From contig QAXK01000799.1 in the NCBI GenBank assembly GCA_004335735.1, forward strand, positions 47,748 through 111,747: a stretch of 64,000 nt of DNA, in the 5' to 3' direction. The translations under genes and the position numbers were made by a program. Source of the DNA: Chlorella sp. KRBP. Taxonomy: Eukaryota > Chlorophyta > Trebouxiophyceae > Chlorellales > Chlorellaceae. Under the pieces are notes generated by a model. It had not been told where the DNA came from. It did no database searches and was given only the letters and a program-made list of their open reading frames with translations. Positions 20,137 through 33,000 of the stretch are shown here, one piece after another (the stretch's first letter is position 1; the number at the start of each line of letters is the position of its first letter).

Positions 20137-23100
20137 ATGGCCATGTTCCTGGCCTTGTTGTTCCTGGCGGCGTCGATCGGCGGGCCGGGAGCAGAGGCAG
20201 CGCTGCGCGTGCGCGGCGGCAATGCAAGCTCAGGTGCAAGGATCCACGGGGAGGAGTGGATAGCGGACCGGTGAGCATGATTGCCGTGTATCATCCCGTG
20301 TCGTTCCGGAAGGCCGTCTCGGCCAGCGCGTGGAGCAGGCAAATGGCCTCACAATGCAGCGCTCGACAATGCAGGTGTGGTGGAGCCTATAACCAATTTG
20401 TGGAACAGCTCTACCTGGACGAGGTGGGGCCGCGCTTTGCAGCCGAGGGGCACGCGCCCGGATCTCAAACCTTCCTCGACTCCACCGCAGCCCAGCTCTA
20501 CCTGAACCGGCAGGTCATGCGCGTGGCAGAGGTGCGGGCCAAGGCTTATATGCATGCGCGGATGTCAACGTGCTGCGGAACGGATGGCAAGTGCCGCACA
20601 TTGGCGTGCCGTGCAGCTGCTCCAGGGCGGGGTGTTTGGCAACCCGCACTCCGCCAGCCCGTCCTCTGTGCGGACGGCAGAAGAGATGGAGGAGGTCAAG
20701 GGGCTGCTGCTGGAGCTCTTCTCAGCCCGCCCGGACGAGTGGGAGGTGTGCAGGGAAAGCAAGGGAGGGCGTGGGCGTGGGCGTGGGTGGATGTAGCTTG
20801 CAAACGGGCTTGCAGCACGGGGCGAGCAGGGACCACAGGTGCGAGCAAGGCCAGCGTAGGACGTAGCTACGTCCTGGCGACGCGCCCCGGCGTCAGATAA
20901 CCGTCCGCTGCAGTGTGTCACCGACTCACCCTGTGGCGCAGCTGGTGTTCACGCGTTCGGCCACGGGCGCGCTGCGCATGATTGGGGACGCCTTCCCCTG
21001 GAGCCAGGCCTCTGCGCTGGTGCTCCTGCGCAGCAACCACAACAGCGTGCTGGGTGCGTGCTGCGTGCTGTTCGCATGGGGCTCACCTTGGTCATCTTTC
21101 CTGTTGTCATCCCATCCCTTCCGTGACCTACCAACCTTTAGATGCTGCTGCCTATTTTTGCGCAGGCATCCGCGAGCAGGCATGCCAGGCGCGTGCGCGG
21201 CTGGGCACCACCGACCCTGCGCTCGTAGAGCAGTGGCTGGGGGAGGTGGAGACGGCGCAAGCCAGCGGCAACCTTCTCAAGGCCGCGTGGCTGGGCGCCA
21301 AGGGACCCCTCACGCGCAGCTGGGTCACAGGGGAGGGGCTGGTGCGGCCCGGGATGTGCAAGGGACCCGGCGCGCACGAGTGCAGTGCGGAGGCGCCGGT
21401 GCTCCCGCCCAACAGCACGGCTGCAAGGGCTGGCGGTCAAGAGGAGGAGGGGACGGAGGAGGAGTGGGGCCAGACCATGACCTGCACCACCAGCCTCTTT
21501 GCCTACCCAGCTGCTGACAACGTCAACGGTACGGCGGGCAGTGACGTGTTTAGCGGCTGAGGTCACTTCTTGATCAGCCGAAGGTGGCAGGCTGCCGCAC
21601 AGGGGGAAAGCACATGTATCGTGCTGCCCATGGTGTGCGCGTGCAGGCGAGCTGTTCCCCCTGTCCTGGATTGACCGTCTCCACCGCATCCCACAGTCCC
21701 CCGACCGACGGCCCCCACCCCGCCTGCCTCCCTCCACATCCTCCTCCACGTCATCTTCCAGCTCTTCCTCGCACTCTGAGTCAAGCCGAAGAGACACGTC
21801 CTCGCTCTCATGCACCGGCACCAGGTAACCGGCGCAGCGGACTAACTCGCAGCCCCACTTTTGCAACAGCGTGCGTACGCCCTCCCCAGACCATCAGCAG
21901 TGCATGCCTGGGGGATGGCGCCACTTGAGGGGCACTACTTGCCTCCACCCGCAACCGTGCCCTTGCCCGCAGGCACCGGTGGCTGGTGCTCCTGGACACG
22001 GCCGCCTTTGTGCCGCACCACGTGCTCAACCTGACAGAGGTCAAGCCCGACTTTGCAGTCATGTGAGTCATCAGTAACCTGAGCACAGGGCCGCCACGCA
22101 GACAGCACCATGCACTCGCCGCCATCGACTCGCCTCGCCTGACCAGGCGTGCATGCCATGCCCTTGCGATGCGCCCTTGCTGCGTGCTGCTGCGTCCACG
22201 CCGTCAGGTCCTTCTACAAGATGTTCGGCCTCCCCACCGGTGTGGGCGCCATGATTGTGCGCAAGGACGTGGCGCGCCTGCTGTGGCCCACCTACTGGGC
22301 GGGCGGCTCCATCTTCACCGCCACCGCCTCGCAGAGGTGGCAGTGCTTCCACCAGCCGCCCGCGCGCCTGGAGCTGGGCACGCCTGCCTTTTTGGAGATT
22401 GTTGCGCTCAAGGCAGGGCTCGAGGTAGGGTATCGGTAGGGTTGGCGCCTTGGCTGTGCGCGTTCAGCAGCGTGACGCTGTCACGGCGACGGGCCTCCCC
22501 GACACCAAGTGGCATACGTGGGAAGGTGATGGTGTGTGGCTGCCTGGCAGACTCTTCTCTAGCACACTCAGTACTTTGTGATGGTGGCACTCAGTAGGCA
22601 AGCAGGTATTGCAATGCATCGTAATTGCACGGGCTACTTGCGCAGACGCTGAGCTTGCTGGGTGGCGTGGCGCGTGTCCATGAGCACACCCAGTGCGTGG
22701 GCCGGTACCTCGCCACTCGCCTGTTGGAGCTGAGGCACTCAAACGGCGCGCCCATGGTGCGGTTGTTTGGCCGGTGGGCCGACGAGCTTGGCAAGCGGTG
22801 GAGCGCAGGAGGGGCTGGTGAACGCCAGCAGCTGGCCATGGGGAGGGGAGCTAGGTGAGCGTGGTGCACCACTGGCACTTAGCACCTTCCTCGAGCAAAG
22901 GCCACAGTCGCTGGTCGTGGTTAATCCGAGATGCTGCCGTTGCTACTGCCTCTGGTGCTGATGAGCTGTACAGGTCCGCCCGGCAACGAGGCGCTGACAA
23001 GTTGCAGGAGGCGGCAGCAGCAACAGTGGAGGAGGAGGAGGAGGATACTGAGCCCATACAGGCCCCCACCGCCAACTTCATCTTGCTGGACCCTCAAGGC

Positions 23101-23869
23101 GCCCCCCTGTCCCACCGGGCACTAGGCGATGAGGCGTCGTCCGCGGGCATCCACGTGCGCGTGGGCTGCATGTGCGGGCCTGGGCAGTGCTACGAGGCGC
23201 TGGTGAGCAGGACCGTGCTGAGCGCGCTGAGCACCGGGTGCGCTGCCTTGGCGTTTGCCCAACATGCAGCACTCTAGCAAGACAGGCAACTGATGTAGGG
23301 AAGGGGCTCAGATATGCTATGTGTGCCCTATGCGGTGCTTGGTGTGGCCTGGTGCAAGCAGTTGTGTGGTGCGTGAAGGTGTTGTTGTGTGGTTGTGTGG
23401 TGCTGCTGCAGGGCATCAGGGATGCTGAGATCCGTGCGCACGCAGTGGCCCTGGCGCGCTCCACCCCAGACGAGTCCTGGCAGGAGTCATGGGACTTCAT
23501 TCAGGTGGATCATCCACTGCAGATGATAGGAGCAGCCCCTGAGTGTGGCGCCACAGCCCGAGCTGGGTCCAATCAGCCCTCCCTTTCGTTCATTTCCCTC
23601 CTTTGCCCATATTGTAGGTGAACCGCACTGGGCCTGATGGTGGGCCAAGGGAGGAGCGCTTGCCGCTGGGCACCGTGCGCGCCTCGCTGGGCTGGCTGTC
23701 GCGCTGGCAGGACGTTCACGTGCTAGCGGAGCATCTCCAGGCGCTGTACCAAGACCTGCCCGCGGACACTGTCCACGCGCGCTACAGGCAGCGGATGCAG
23801 AACAGGCAGCGTGGGGGCCAACTGTGGGAGGCGACCATGCCGCCAGTGGTGCAATGCTCAGGCGGATGA
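20137..23869 (+). CDS. PLP-dependent Moco-sulfurase-like (NifS-fold) protein without MOSC domain
   Basis: Twelve exons (20137–20270, 20375–20531, 20617–20745, 20942–21053, 21166–21528, 21647–21824, 21973–22062, 22208–22424, 22646–22854, 22974–23202, 23412–23504, 23618–23869) join in frame to 720 residues. Signs of the N-terminal domain of molybdenum-cofactor sulfurase: TFLDSTAAQLYLN, GGVFGNPHSASPSS, SNHNSVLG, the PLP-lysine segment SFYKMFGLPTGVGAMIV, GTPAFLEIVALKAGLE, VRVGCMCGPGQC with the persulfide-type Cys pair, and VRASLGWLSRWQDV. In MOCOS/ABA3 a MOSC domain follows; here a stop comes first. The first exon codes a hydrophobic leader (AMFLALLFLAASIGG) ending in AEA-A, like a signal or transit sequence. 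Exon 6 adds a poly-Ser insert. Cys desulfuration for Moco is the family role; its substrate here is inferred. Confidence 0.87.
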
Positions 23870-24072
23870 AGGGCGTTGGGGTGGAGACTTCCCCACACAA
23901 AAGCGTGACGTCGTCACTCTGGCAGGTTGACATGCTTGTTGTGCTCGTTTCAAGGTCTTGCAGCTGATTCCTCGCAGATTGGTGTGTGTTGGCAAGGATC
24001 AGCGCGAGCGTGCTGATTATCCTCTTCACACTGCCGCAGCTGTGCGCTAGGGCTCCTGTGCTGTCAGGTGTG

Positions 24073-27000
24073 ATGGCTGGTGGCTGTGGATCCTCAGCAC
24101 GTCCTGCACCTCGAGGGCATGCGATGACGACGCCACAGGTGCCGTACCATGACGTCGGCATGGGGGGAAAGCCTGCTCGCCACGAGCCACAAGCAAACAC
24201 GATGTTCGCCCGCAAGCGCCAGGAGGGCGCGACATCAGAGCGGAACCCCTTTAGCGAGGATGCTGACTCCGGGAACACCATCGCGACGGCGCAGGCTTGG
24301 CTGGAGCCACCATCGGACCCCATCGCTGCTGCTGCGAACGCGGCGCTAGCGGCCATCGCATCGGGCGTCCCAGCGCTCGTGGAGGAAGTCCTGGGGACCT
24401 TGCCGGAAGCGGTGTGCGGGAGCACGCGCCTTCGCGCCGTGCAGGCCAAGGGGACGCTGCTGCACGCTGCAGCTGCCAGCGCAGGCTCTGATGGCGGATG
24501 CGCGGTGCTGCAGGTGCGTGCTGTGCCCCTGATGCCTGCCCCTGAAGCCATGACATGCCAGCGGTACGAGTACCGTCCTCGCACGCATGACATTTGTGTG
24601 CTCCCACCACGCCTCCATCGTGTGCAACGCGGCAGGTGGTATGGCGGACGTTCAGCGCGTCAGTGGGGCAGCTGGGCAGCGTCCTGGACGCCCGGGGCCG
24701 CACGCCTCTGCATGTCGCCGCGGCTGGCGGCAGCCCACAGGCGGCCAGGCTGCTCCTCCAGGCCGACAAGGGCTCCGCCCCCGCAGTGCACGTGCCGGAT
24801 GAAGACGGCTACACGCCTCTGGCGCTGGCGTGCCACGGTGGCCATGACGAGGTGGCCATGACGCTTCTCATTGCCGGCGCCCGGCCCGTGCCCTCATTGG
24901 GCTCCGATGGCAGGGAGCTGCCAGTGCCGGCGCTACACGCGGCGCTGCAGGGCCCGGCTGACACTGCCAGTGTTCTGCGCATGCTGTCCGAGCGGCAGGA
25001 CCTGGCCACGGAGGCAGCACTCAAGGCGGTAGACAAGTAAGCTTGGCCTCAGGCTCAAAGGCACATCAGCTGCGCAAAGCCATTGCATCCCAGCTCCAAG
25101 GTCCGCATGCCAAGCAAGCTTACACATCCTCCTGCACACGTCTGTGTACGCTCTTGCAGGCACGGACGCACACTCTGGTACCTGGCAGCTGCCCGCGCAG
25201 ACCGCGCCCCCATCCTGGAGGCCCTCCTGAGCCTGGGCATGCCCCAAGACTCGGTCGACGCGCCAGAGCACCACCTGGGCTGGGCGCCCATCCACGTGGC
25301 CGCCCACAAGCGCAACCTGGACGGCGTGCGGCTCCTGGCCCAGCACCGCCCCGCCTGCGCCTCCACACCCACCAGCGAGCCCTCAAGGCAGGCCCTCGGC
25401 GCGTCAGGGCCCAAAGGAGGGAGGCCCGCAACCAGGGAGACACCACTCATGCTAGCGCTGAGTGCTGACGCAGACGTTCTCGTCGTGCACGCGCTGCTGG
25501 AGGCGGGTGCGGACGTGTCAGCGACTGACGCCACCGGTGAGTCAGCTCTGCACGCCTGGGCGCGGAGCTCCACCTGCGCCGATGTGGGCTGGTTGCTGCT
25601 GCAGTGGGGCGCTGACGGCGCACGCAAGGAGGGCGTCATGCAGCGGACGGCGCTGCATACGGCGGCGGCGGCAGGCAACGAGGTGGCCGTGCAGGCGCTG
25701 CTGGCATGGGCGCTGCGCCCGCACCTGTTGCCGGAGGGTGCCGCTGCTGCTGCGCCAGGCGCGGTCATGATGCCTGGGGCGCTGGAGACCTGGCTGCCCT
25801 ACTGCCTCGAGGTCATCCAAATGGCCCAGTCCAGCCCTAAGCCCCTCGAGGAGTACGTGAAGTTTCAGGACGCAGACGGGCGCACAGCGTGGGACGTCCG
25901 CACGGGGGCCGTCACGGTGGGGGGCTGCTTGGGCCTGGATGCCACCTCGGACGACGGGCGGTCGACGGAGACGGGTGTAGACCTGGAAGTTGCACGGCGC
26001 TTAGCACACACACAGGACCTTGGCGAGCTGCCAAGCTCAGATGCCCCCCGGTATCTGGGCCTGATGGTGCGGCTGCCTGAGGAGGCCATGGCGTGCCAGG
26101 CAGTCGACTTGCTGCTGGTCCAGCAACAGCATTCTGATGCCAGTCAGGGGCCAGCAGCCGCCAAGCTGCCAGCGGACGACCTGGCGCTCATTGTCTGCAG
26201 TGGACGCCAGAAGCTCTGGCTGCTCACCCGCGACTTGGCCCCGCCTGACGCTCCTCCCAGGCCAGCAGCAGCACCCGCCCACCAGAGTGTGCTGCTGCAT
26301 GTAGCCCAGGCCAGGGGCTGGCAGCCCCCGGAGCAGCTGCCGCAGATGGCCCACATGCAGGCAGCTCTCCTGTACGAGCTCGCGCTGACGGTGGCCATCT
26401 TTGCGCAGCAGCGGCAGACCGTAGCGGGCTCAAGTGGCCGCAGCGGCCGCATCAGCAGCAGTGCGCCCGTGCAGTGGGCGAGCGGCGGGCGGCTGCAAGA
26501 GGTGGAGGACAAGGCGATGCAGGCAGGAGGACAGCAGCTGGCTGATGCGGCCGTGGCCATTGCAAGGAAACTGGTGGAGGCGCCCAGTGGAGGCGCAGAG
26601 GCGGAGGAGGCAGCAGCACCCCAGTGGGACTCCTCAGATGGAGAAGGCACACGCAGGAGAGCATCGGCGCTTCCAGAGGAGCCGCGCTCGCTCATGCCGA
26701 CATTGAGTCCCATGCTGCCAGACATGGAGGAGGCAGTGTCGCGTCAGCACCCTCTTGAGCTGCACCTGACCATCCTCACCGCCAAGAAACTCATAGACGC
26801 GGATGACGTTGGCCCAGCGGCGGGCGGGATGCATGTGCACAGCTACGGCACGACATCGCCCCAGGTGGCCCACCTGCTCACCGTGGTGTGCACCCTGGGG
26901 CTGCAGCGGGCCTTGGAGCTGCTGCTGGCCACGGCTCACGTGCGCTTCCCCACCGCAGTGCTGGAGCAGCTGCCACCAGGCGTGGCACAGCAGCAGTGGC

Positions 27001-30000
27001 AGCAGGAGCGCGTGGGCGGCCAGTGGGCGAGGGATGACCCGTGTGTGCTGGTGCGCCTGGCAGTGCAGCATGGGCACGAGGGCGTGCTGCGCGTGCTGCT
27101 GGCTGCCGGCGCGCCGTGCGGTAGCCCGCTGGCACTGGGCCTGCAGCAGCCGGTGCACGTGGCGGCGTGCACTGGGCAGGTGGAGGTGCTGGCCCTACTG
27201 CTGGCCGAGGGGCAGAAGCGGGGGGACCCTGGGTGCGCGGTCAACGTGCGGGACCCGTCTGGCAGGACGCCACTGATGCTTGCGGCCATGGAGGGCAAGC
27301 ACGGTGCAGTCAGGCTCCTGATCAAGACGCCCGAAGTGCAGGTGAGCCACAAGGCTTCAAGCCGCTAGCTAGCTACTTCAGCCGCTGCCTACTAGTAGCT
27401 GCTCCAGCCTACTCGTGAAGCCAGCAGTATGCTGGGCCAGGAATGTTCATTAGCCCTGGTGTGTGTCAGCAAATACCAGCTGCACGCGGTGCCTGCGCAG
27501 GCTGACTGCACGGACATGCACGGCCGCACAGCGCTGCACCTCGCCGCCGCCTTCTCCCTCACCTGCCCTCCCTCCCCAGACTCGTCCATTTCCCTCCTCG
27601 TGGCCTCTCCTGGCGGCGCGAGCCTGCTGTCCGCAAAGGACAAGCTGGGCCGCACGCCGCTGCACGAGGCGGTCAACACGCGCTTTGTGAGCGTGGAGGT
27701 GGTGAAGCTGCTGGCCGGCAGCGGCCGGGATGTCGTGGCGGCGCCTGACCAGCACGGCGCCACTGCGGTGGACCTGGCTCTGGCGTCTGGCTGCAGCGGC
27801 GCTGTGCTGGAGGTGCTCATCAACGCATCAGGTGCGCAACGCTGTGGCCTGCGATGTGCTGAACGTTGCCAAGCACGTCAAGCGGATTTGTGCAGCGATA
27901 GTGTGACAGTGCTCCGCTGGCATGCACTCTGCCGTGCTGTGCTGCAGACGTTGGCCAGCCCGATGGCAACGCTCGCCCACGCAGCCGCCGCAGCTCCCGT
28001 TTCCTCGAGTACCTGACCAACTTCTCCTCCGCGGCACCTGCAGCAACGGCCAGCAGCAACAAGGGCAATGCTGCCGCATCCTCAGCCTTTGCAAAGAGGT
28101 GGAGCGACGGCGCCCTCAAGCTCGGCGCTGCCTTTGGCCCCCAGCAGCAAGTGCTCAACCACCTGATCGCCACAGCATCCCTCGGGGGCCTGCAGGGCCT
28201 GGAGGCAGCCCTGGGGCGGGCTGCTGAGCTCCACCTGGACTTCAGCCTTGTTGTGAATGGCGTCCAGCAGGGAGTGCACCACTTGCTGTGTGCTCGCCTC
28301 GCTGTTCGGACGCCGCGCTCGCCAAAGTGGCCACCAGGCTTTTGGCCGTCGCCACCTACCTATACCAGCAGCTTTCTCCCGGTAGCGGACGTGGACGACG
28401 AGGAGGTGCTGCTAGTGAGGGACGTGCGGCAGCAGCTCCGTGCGGCGGCGTCCGCGGGCGTGCCGCTTTGGCAGCGGGATGCGTGGGGGGCGCTGCCGCT
28501 GCATGTGGCCATGGCGCAGTGGCGGCCGGTGTCGGCGGTGAGCTCAGCCAGCCTGGCAGCGCCGTCCAAGCGGCTGCAGCTGGACGAGGGAGCGGATGAT
28601 GCTCTGGGTGGGGCCGCTGATGAGGGCGGCATGGCTGCTCCAGTGGCAAGAGACCAGGCGATCAACTTGAAGGCAGCGTCCCTACTCGCCAAGAAAGCGG
28701 TGCGTGTAAGCGCGTGACTGGGGACTGTGCGGTGGCACTGCGGTGGTATTCAGAACGTGCAGCTCTCACTCTTGACTTTAAAGCTGTGGCTTGCCGCACA
28801 TTCCACTGCGTGCTGCCCACAGGTGCTCTATCTTCTGGAGCAGGTGGGTAGCGTCGAGGGCGGCCTCACGGCCATTGACGCGTCAGGGCTGCAAAGTCAG
28901 CAGCAGCTGGACCACGCTCATGCGCGTGGCAGCTGGACCACGCTCATGCGCGCCGCCGCCACGGACAACATTGCGCTGCTGCGGGCGCTGCTCAAGGCGG
29001 GGGCTGACGTGAATGCAGTCACGCACGCTGGCCTCACTGCCGCCATGGTCGCTGCCCGGTACGGCCACAATTCTGCAGCAGAGCAGAGCACGCCATGTTT
29101 GGTGACACGTGCATGTCAAGTTTGCCACACCTGAGAAGGCTGTGTTCATTTACCATGCTGTTGTGACAGGTACGGCCGCCTGAACATCCTCAAGCAACTG
29201 GTGGCGGCGAAGGCTAGCCTGCGCTATGTCAGCTGGACCGGCCGCACCGCCCTCTCCGAGGCCATTGCACGTGACCAGTCCGAGGTGGTGCGCTACCTGA
29301 TCGGCTTCCACAAGCTATCCCCCACCAAGACCTACCTGCCCAAGAAGAGTGAGCGCCGTGAGGGCGTCCAGTACATGGAACAGACGGCGGTGGAGATGGC
29401 CGTGGCGAGGCACGCCATCAACTGCCTACGCGTCATGCTGGAGCTGGCGGCCGCCACGGATGTCGAAGCGGCAGCTGCAACGGCAGCGGATGCGCAGCAT
29501 GCTGCCATGGTGGCTGACCAGCCTCCACCAGCTCCCGTTGCAGATGACGCCGAGGCTGCGGCAGTCAGCGCATCTGCAGCTGCTGCTGCCGCACAGGAGG
29601 GTGGTCAGGTGAAGGCGGCGCTGGATGCCGGCAGGCAGGAGGGCGATGGCAAGGACGAAGCGAATGCAGCGGGTGATGCTACTGTGGTGGTGCCTCGTGT
29701 CCTGGGTGCCAGCGGCATGCTCAAGCAGCCCTCCGTGGCAGTGGCGGTGGAGCCTGCGCGGCGGACGGTGGACACGTGTGACAAGTACGGCCAGAGCCTG
29801 CTGATGCTGGCTGTCCAGTTCCGGCAGGAGGACGTCGTGAGGCTGCTGCTCAAGCACCAGGCCGCTGTCAGCCACGGGGACCCCGTGGGCCTGACGGCGC
29901 TGCATTGCGCCGCCCACGCACGCAGTCCAGCGGTGAGTGGGCCAGGAGGCGGTTGCTGCTCGTGCCTTCCTGGGCACTTCCTGGGTCGAGGCAAAGCCCC

Positions 30001-33000
30001 AGGCCTGAGGCTTAACAGTGGCGTGCTGTCCTCAACGTGTTGCTGCTTCGTGCAGGTGGTCAGCCTGCTCCTGGCGGCGGGCGCGGACCCCAACTGCGTG
30101 CACGGCCCCAGCGGCTTCACCCCGCTGCACATGGTCGCCGCGCAGCGCAGCGACGGCGCGAGCCAAGCTCAGTCCTTCAGAGCAGCAGCACAGCGAGAAG
30201 CCGCTTACTGGAAGAACCGGCCCGGGACACGGTATTGGGAGGATGGCGACCCCGAACGTACATCGTACATGGCAGAGCATGCAAGGATAGAGGCAGAGGA
30301 GACAGCCTGGGCTAAGCGCTATGAGTCTACCGGCGCAGAGGGGCAGGGGTCCACCGAGGCCGAGGACACCAGCACGCCCGCCGCCAACCGCCTCGCTCGG
30401 CTCAACGAGACCTTGGCGAGCAACGAGAAGCAGGACGCCTCGCTGGACGTGCTGCTGCAGCTCCTCAAGGCTGGCGCAGACGTACGCGCTGTGACACGCG
30501 GCGGCAAGACGGCTTGCCAGCTCGCGGCGCTTGCGGCGGTGGCACGAGTCGAACGCAACGGCCCAGCGTCCGTGTGCCAACTCAAGCAGGAGATTCTGGA
30601 GTTCTCGATGAACGAGATGCAGCAAGCCGCAGCCAGCGGCAACCTGCCGCTGCTCAAGGCCATTGCGCAGGACGGCAGGCTCTTCTCTGACGTCAACCAG
30701 AAGAGTGCTGCAGGCCGGACCGCCCTGCACGAGGTGCGAGGCGGCGCGACGCCACCGCACTCTGATGCTGACGCGCAGATAGGCGCGGACTCGCAGGAGC
30801 AACGACATGTATGCACTCTCTTCACCTGCGCAGGCGCTGCTCAATGGTCGCGACGAGGTGGTGGCTTGGCTCATGTCTGAGTTCCCGCCACCTGCGCTCA
30901 ACCTGGTGCTTCCCGAGGACAAGGACGGCCGCCACCCGCTTCACCTCGCCGTGGCGCACCCCAACCCTAGCCTCAACACGCTCCAGGCGCTCCTGCGAGG
31001 AGCACACGCGGCCGACCCTCTGGCTCGCGACAAGGCCCGGGACACGCCGCTTACCATCCTGGCTAGGGGCGGCAACGCGTCGGCGGCGGCGCTGGCGTGC
31101 GCAAAGGCCCTGCTGGAGGCCTGTCCGGCGGCGGTCCTTGATGCGCTGCCAAACGGTCGCACGGCATTGCACCTGGCGGCAGCCGCTGGATGGGAGGAGC
31201 TCGTGACCTTGCTGCTCAAGACGACCGACAACAAGGTGGGGAGCTACCGCCTCCCTGACGGCACACAGGTCGTACGGGCCAAGCTGTGGTCACAAAGGCC
31301 GTGCTTGACCGCCCTTTCCTGATCACAGGAGCTGGTGGACAAGCGCGACGCGGGGAGCACCACGGCCCTCTACCACGCCATGCAGTCGAGCAGCGCAGCG
31401 TGCGTCAGGTTGCTGGCCGACGCCTCATCGGATGAGGTGCTCAACCGTCCAAGCGATGGCACGCAGTCCGTGCTCATGTGGGCGGCGAGCCAGGGCCACG
31501 CTGACCTGACTCAGCACCTGACCAAGCGGGGCGTGGACGTCAATGTGGTGCTGCCTGACGGCATGACCATGCTGGTGAGCCTGCGCAGCGGCAGCAAGGA
31601 GCGACGGGGTCAGCGCACACCCTGCAGCGCACACCCTGCACCTATCCTGCTCTCTTGTCCAATGGTTCACCTGCCCTGTAGCACCATGCGGCATTCCAAG
31701 GGCTGCCCGGCCTGGCCAAGCTGCTCCTCAGCCGCGGCGTGAACAAGGAGGCACGAGAGGTCGAGCGCAAGCGCACGCCCTTGCACCTGGCGGCGCTCAA
31801 CGGCCACGAGAAGGTGGTGTCCCTGCTGGTCGAGGCGGGTGCCAAGGTGGACAGCGAGGACTGCAACTACTGGACACCGCTGAGCTACGCTGCCAGGAAG
31901 GTGCGCTTGCGGTTGTGCAGCGGTTGTGCAGCAGGAAGCCCTGACGGCAACCAGTTGTCCACAGCCAAGCAAGGGCAGCACCGTTGCTGCTTGTAGTGTG
32001 TCAATCGACGCCCCTGGCCTGTCCACCCCGCAGGGCCACGCACCGATCAGCGAGATCCTCCTCTCAGCCAAGGCGAACCCGAACCAAGCGGGCAGGGCGG
32101 GCGACCGCCCACTGCATCTGGCCGCTGCCGAGGGTCACCTTCAAGGTGCGAAAGCTCTCATTCGCGCCGGCGCTGTGGTCGCCGCCCTCGACTCCCAGCA
32201 CCAGTCGGCCCTGCACCGGGCCGCCGCTGCCGGACACCACCAACTCATCGACCTGCTGCTCAAGGCCGTGACCAGCTGCCAGGCCTCGTGCAAGGCTTTG
32301 CATCGCGTGTTCGACCCGGTCGACACCAGTCGCGCGGCACTTGCGACGACTGCGGTGGCTACCGCCCAGGCCTCTCGCCTCAGCCCCGCCAGCACGGCAC
32401 GCGCGGCGGCACCGGCGGCGAAGGATGAGAAGCTGCGCCGCGTCTTGGTGGACTTCGCGCAGCTCCGTGACAGCAAGGGCCGGTCCGCGCTGCACCACGC
32501 GGCGCTCGCAACGAGCCCTGCCTGCGTGAGGCTGCTGACTGAGGCTGGCGCAGATGCCACGGCCCGGGACTACGACAACGCGCTGCCTGAGGACTTGGCG
32601 ACCAAGCAAGCGAAAGGCGCGGAGGGCACGTCCGTCGACACGCACCTGCATGGGCAGCAGTGCGCGCAGTTCCTGCAGGACATGCGGCTGGGCCCGGTGG
32701 TGGCGGCGGGGAGTGGGGACATGCTTCGCCTCGACGAGTTCATGAGCCATGGCGCGACGCTCGAGGCCGTCGACGAGGAGGGCAGGCACGCGCTATGTCG
32801 GGCGGTGCTGGGCGGCTACAACGAGGTGATCGTCGCCTCGTGGGCATGGATCCTCTGCTGAAGTGGTGGAGGTGGGGCGCAAACACAAGGCCCAACCGTT
32901 GTAGAACCGGCACAGCACTGCTCCTGCTGGCGCTGACACAACACTTTGTGTGCAGGTGGTGCGGCACTTGCTGGAGCGGTACGGCATGGACGTCAACAAG

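Noticed and set aside
24240..24770. Antisense open frames over the first ankyrin exons
   Set aside because: They show no conserved motif, while the plus strand carries ankyrin repeats with correct splice phases.
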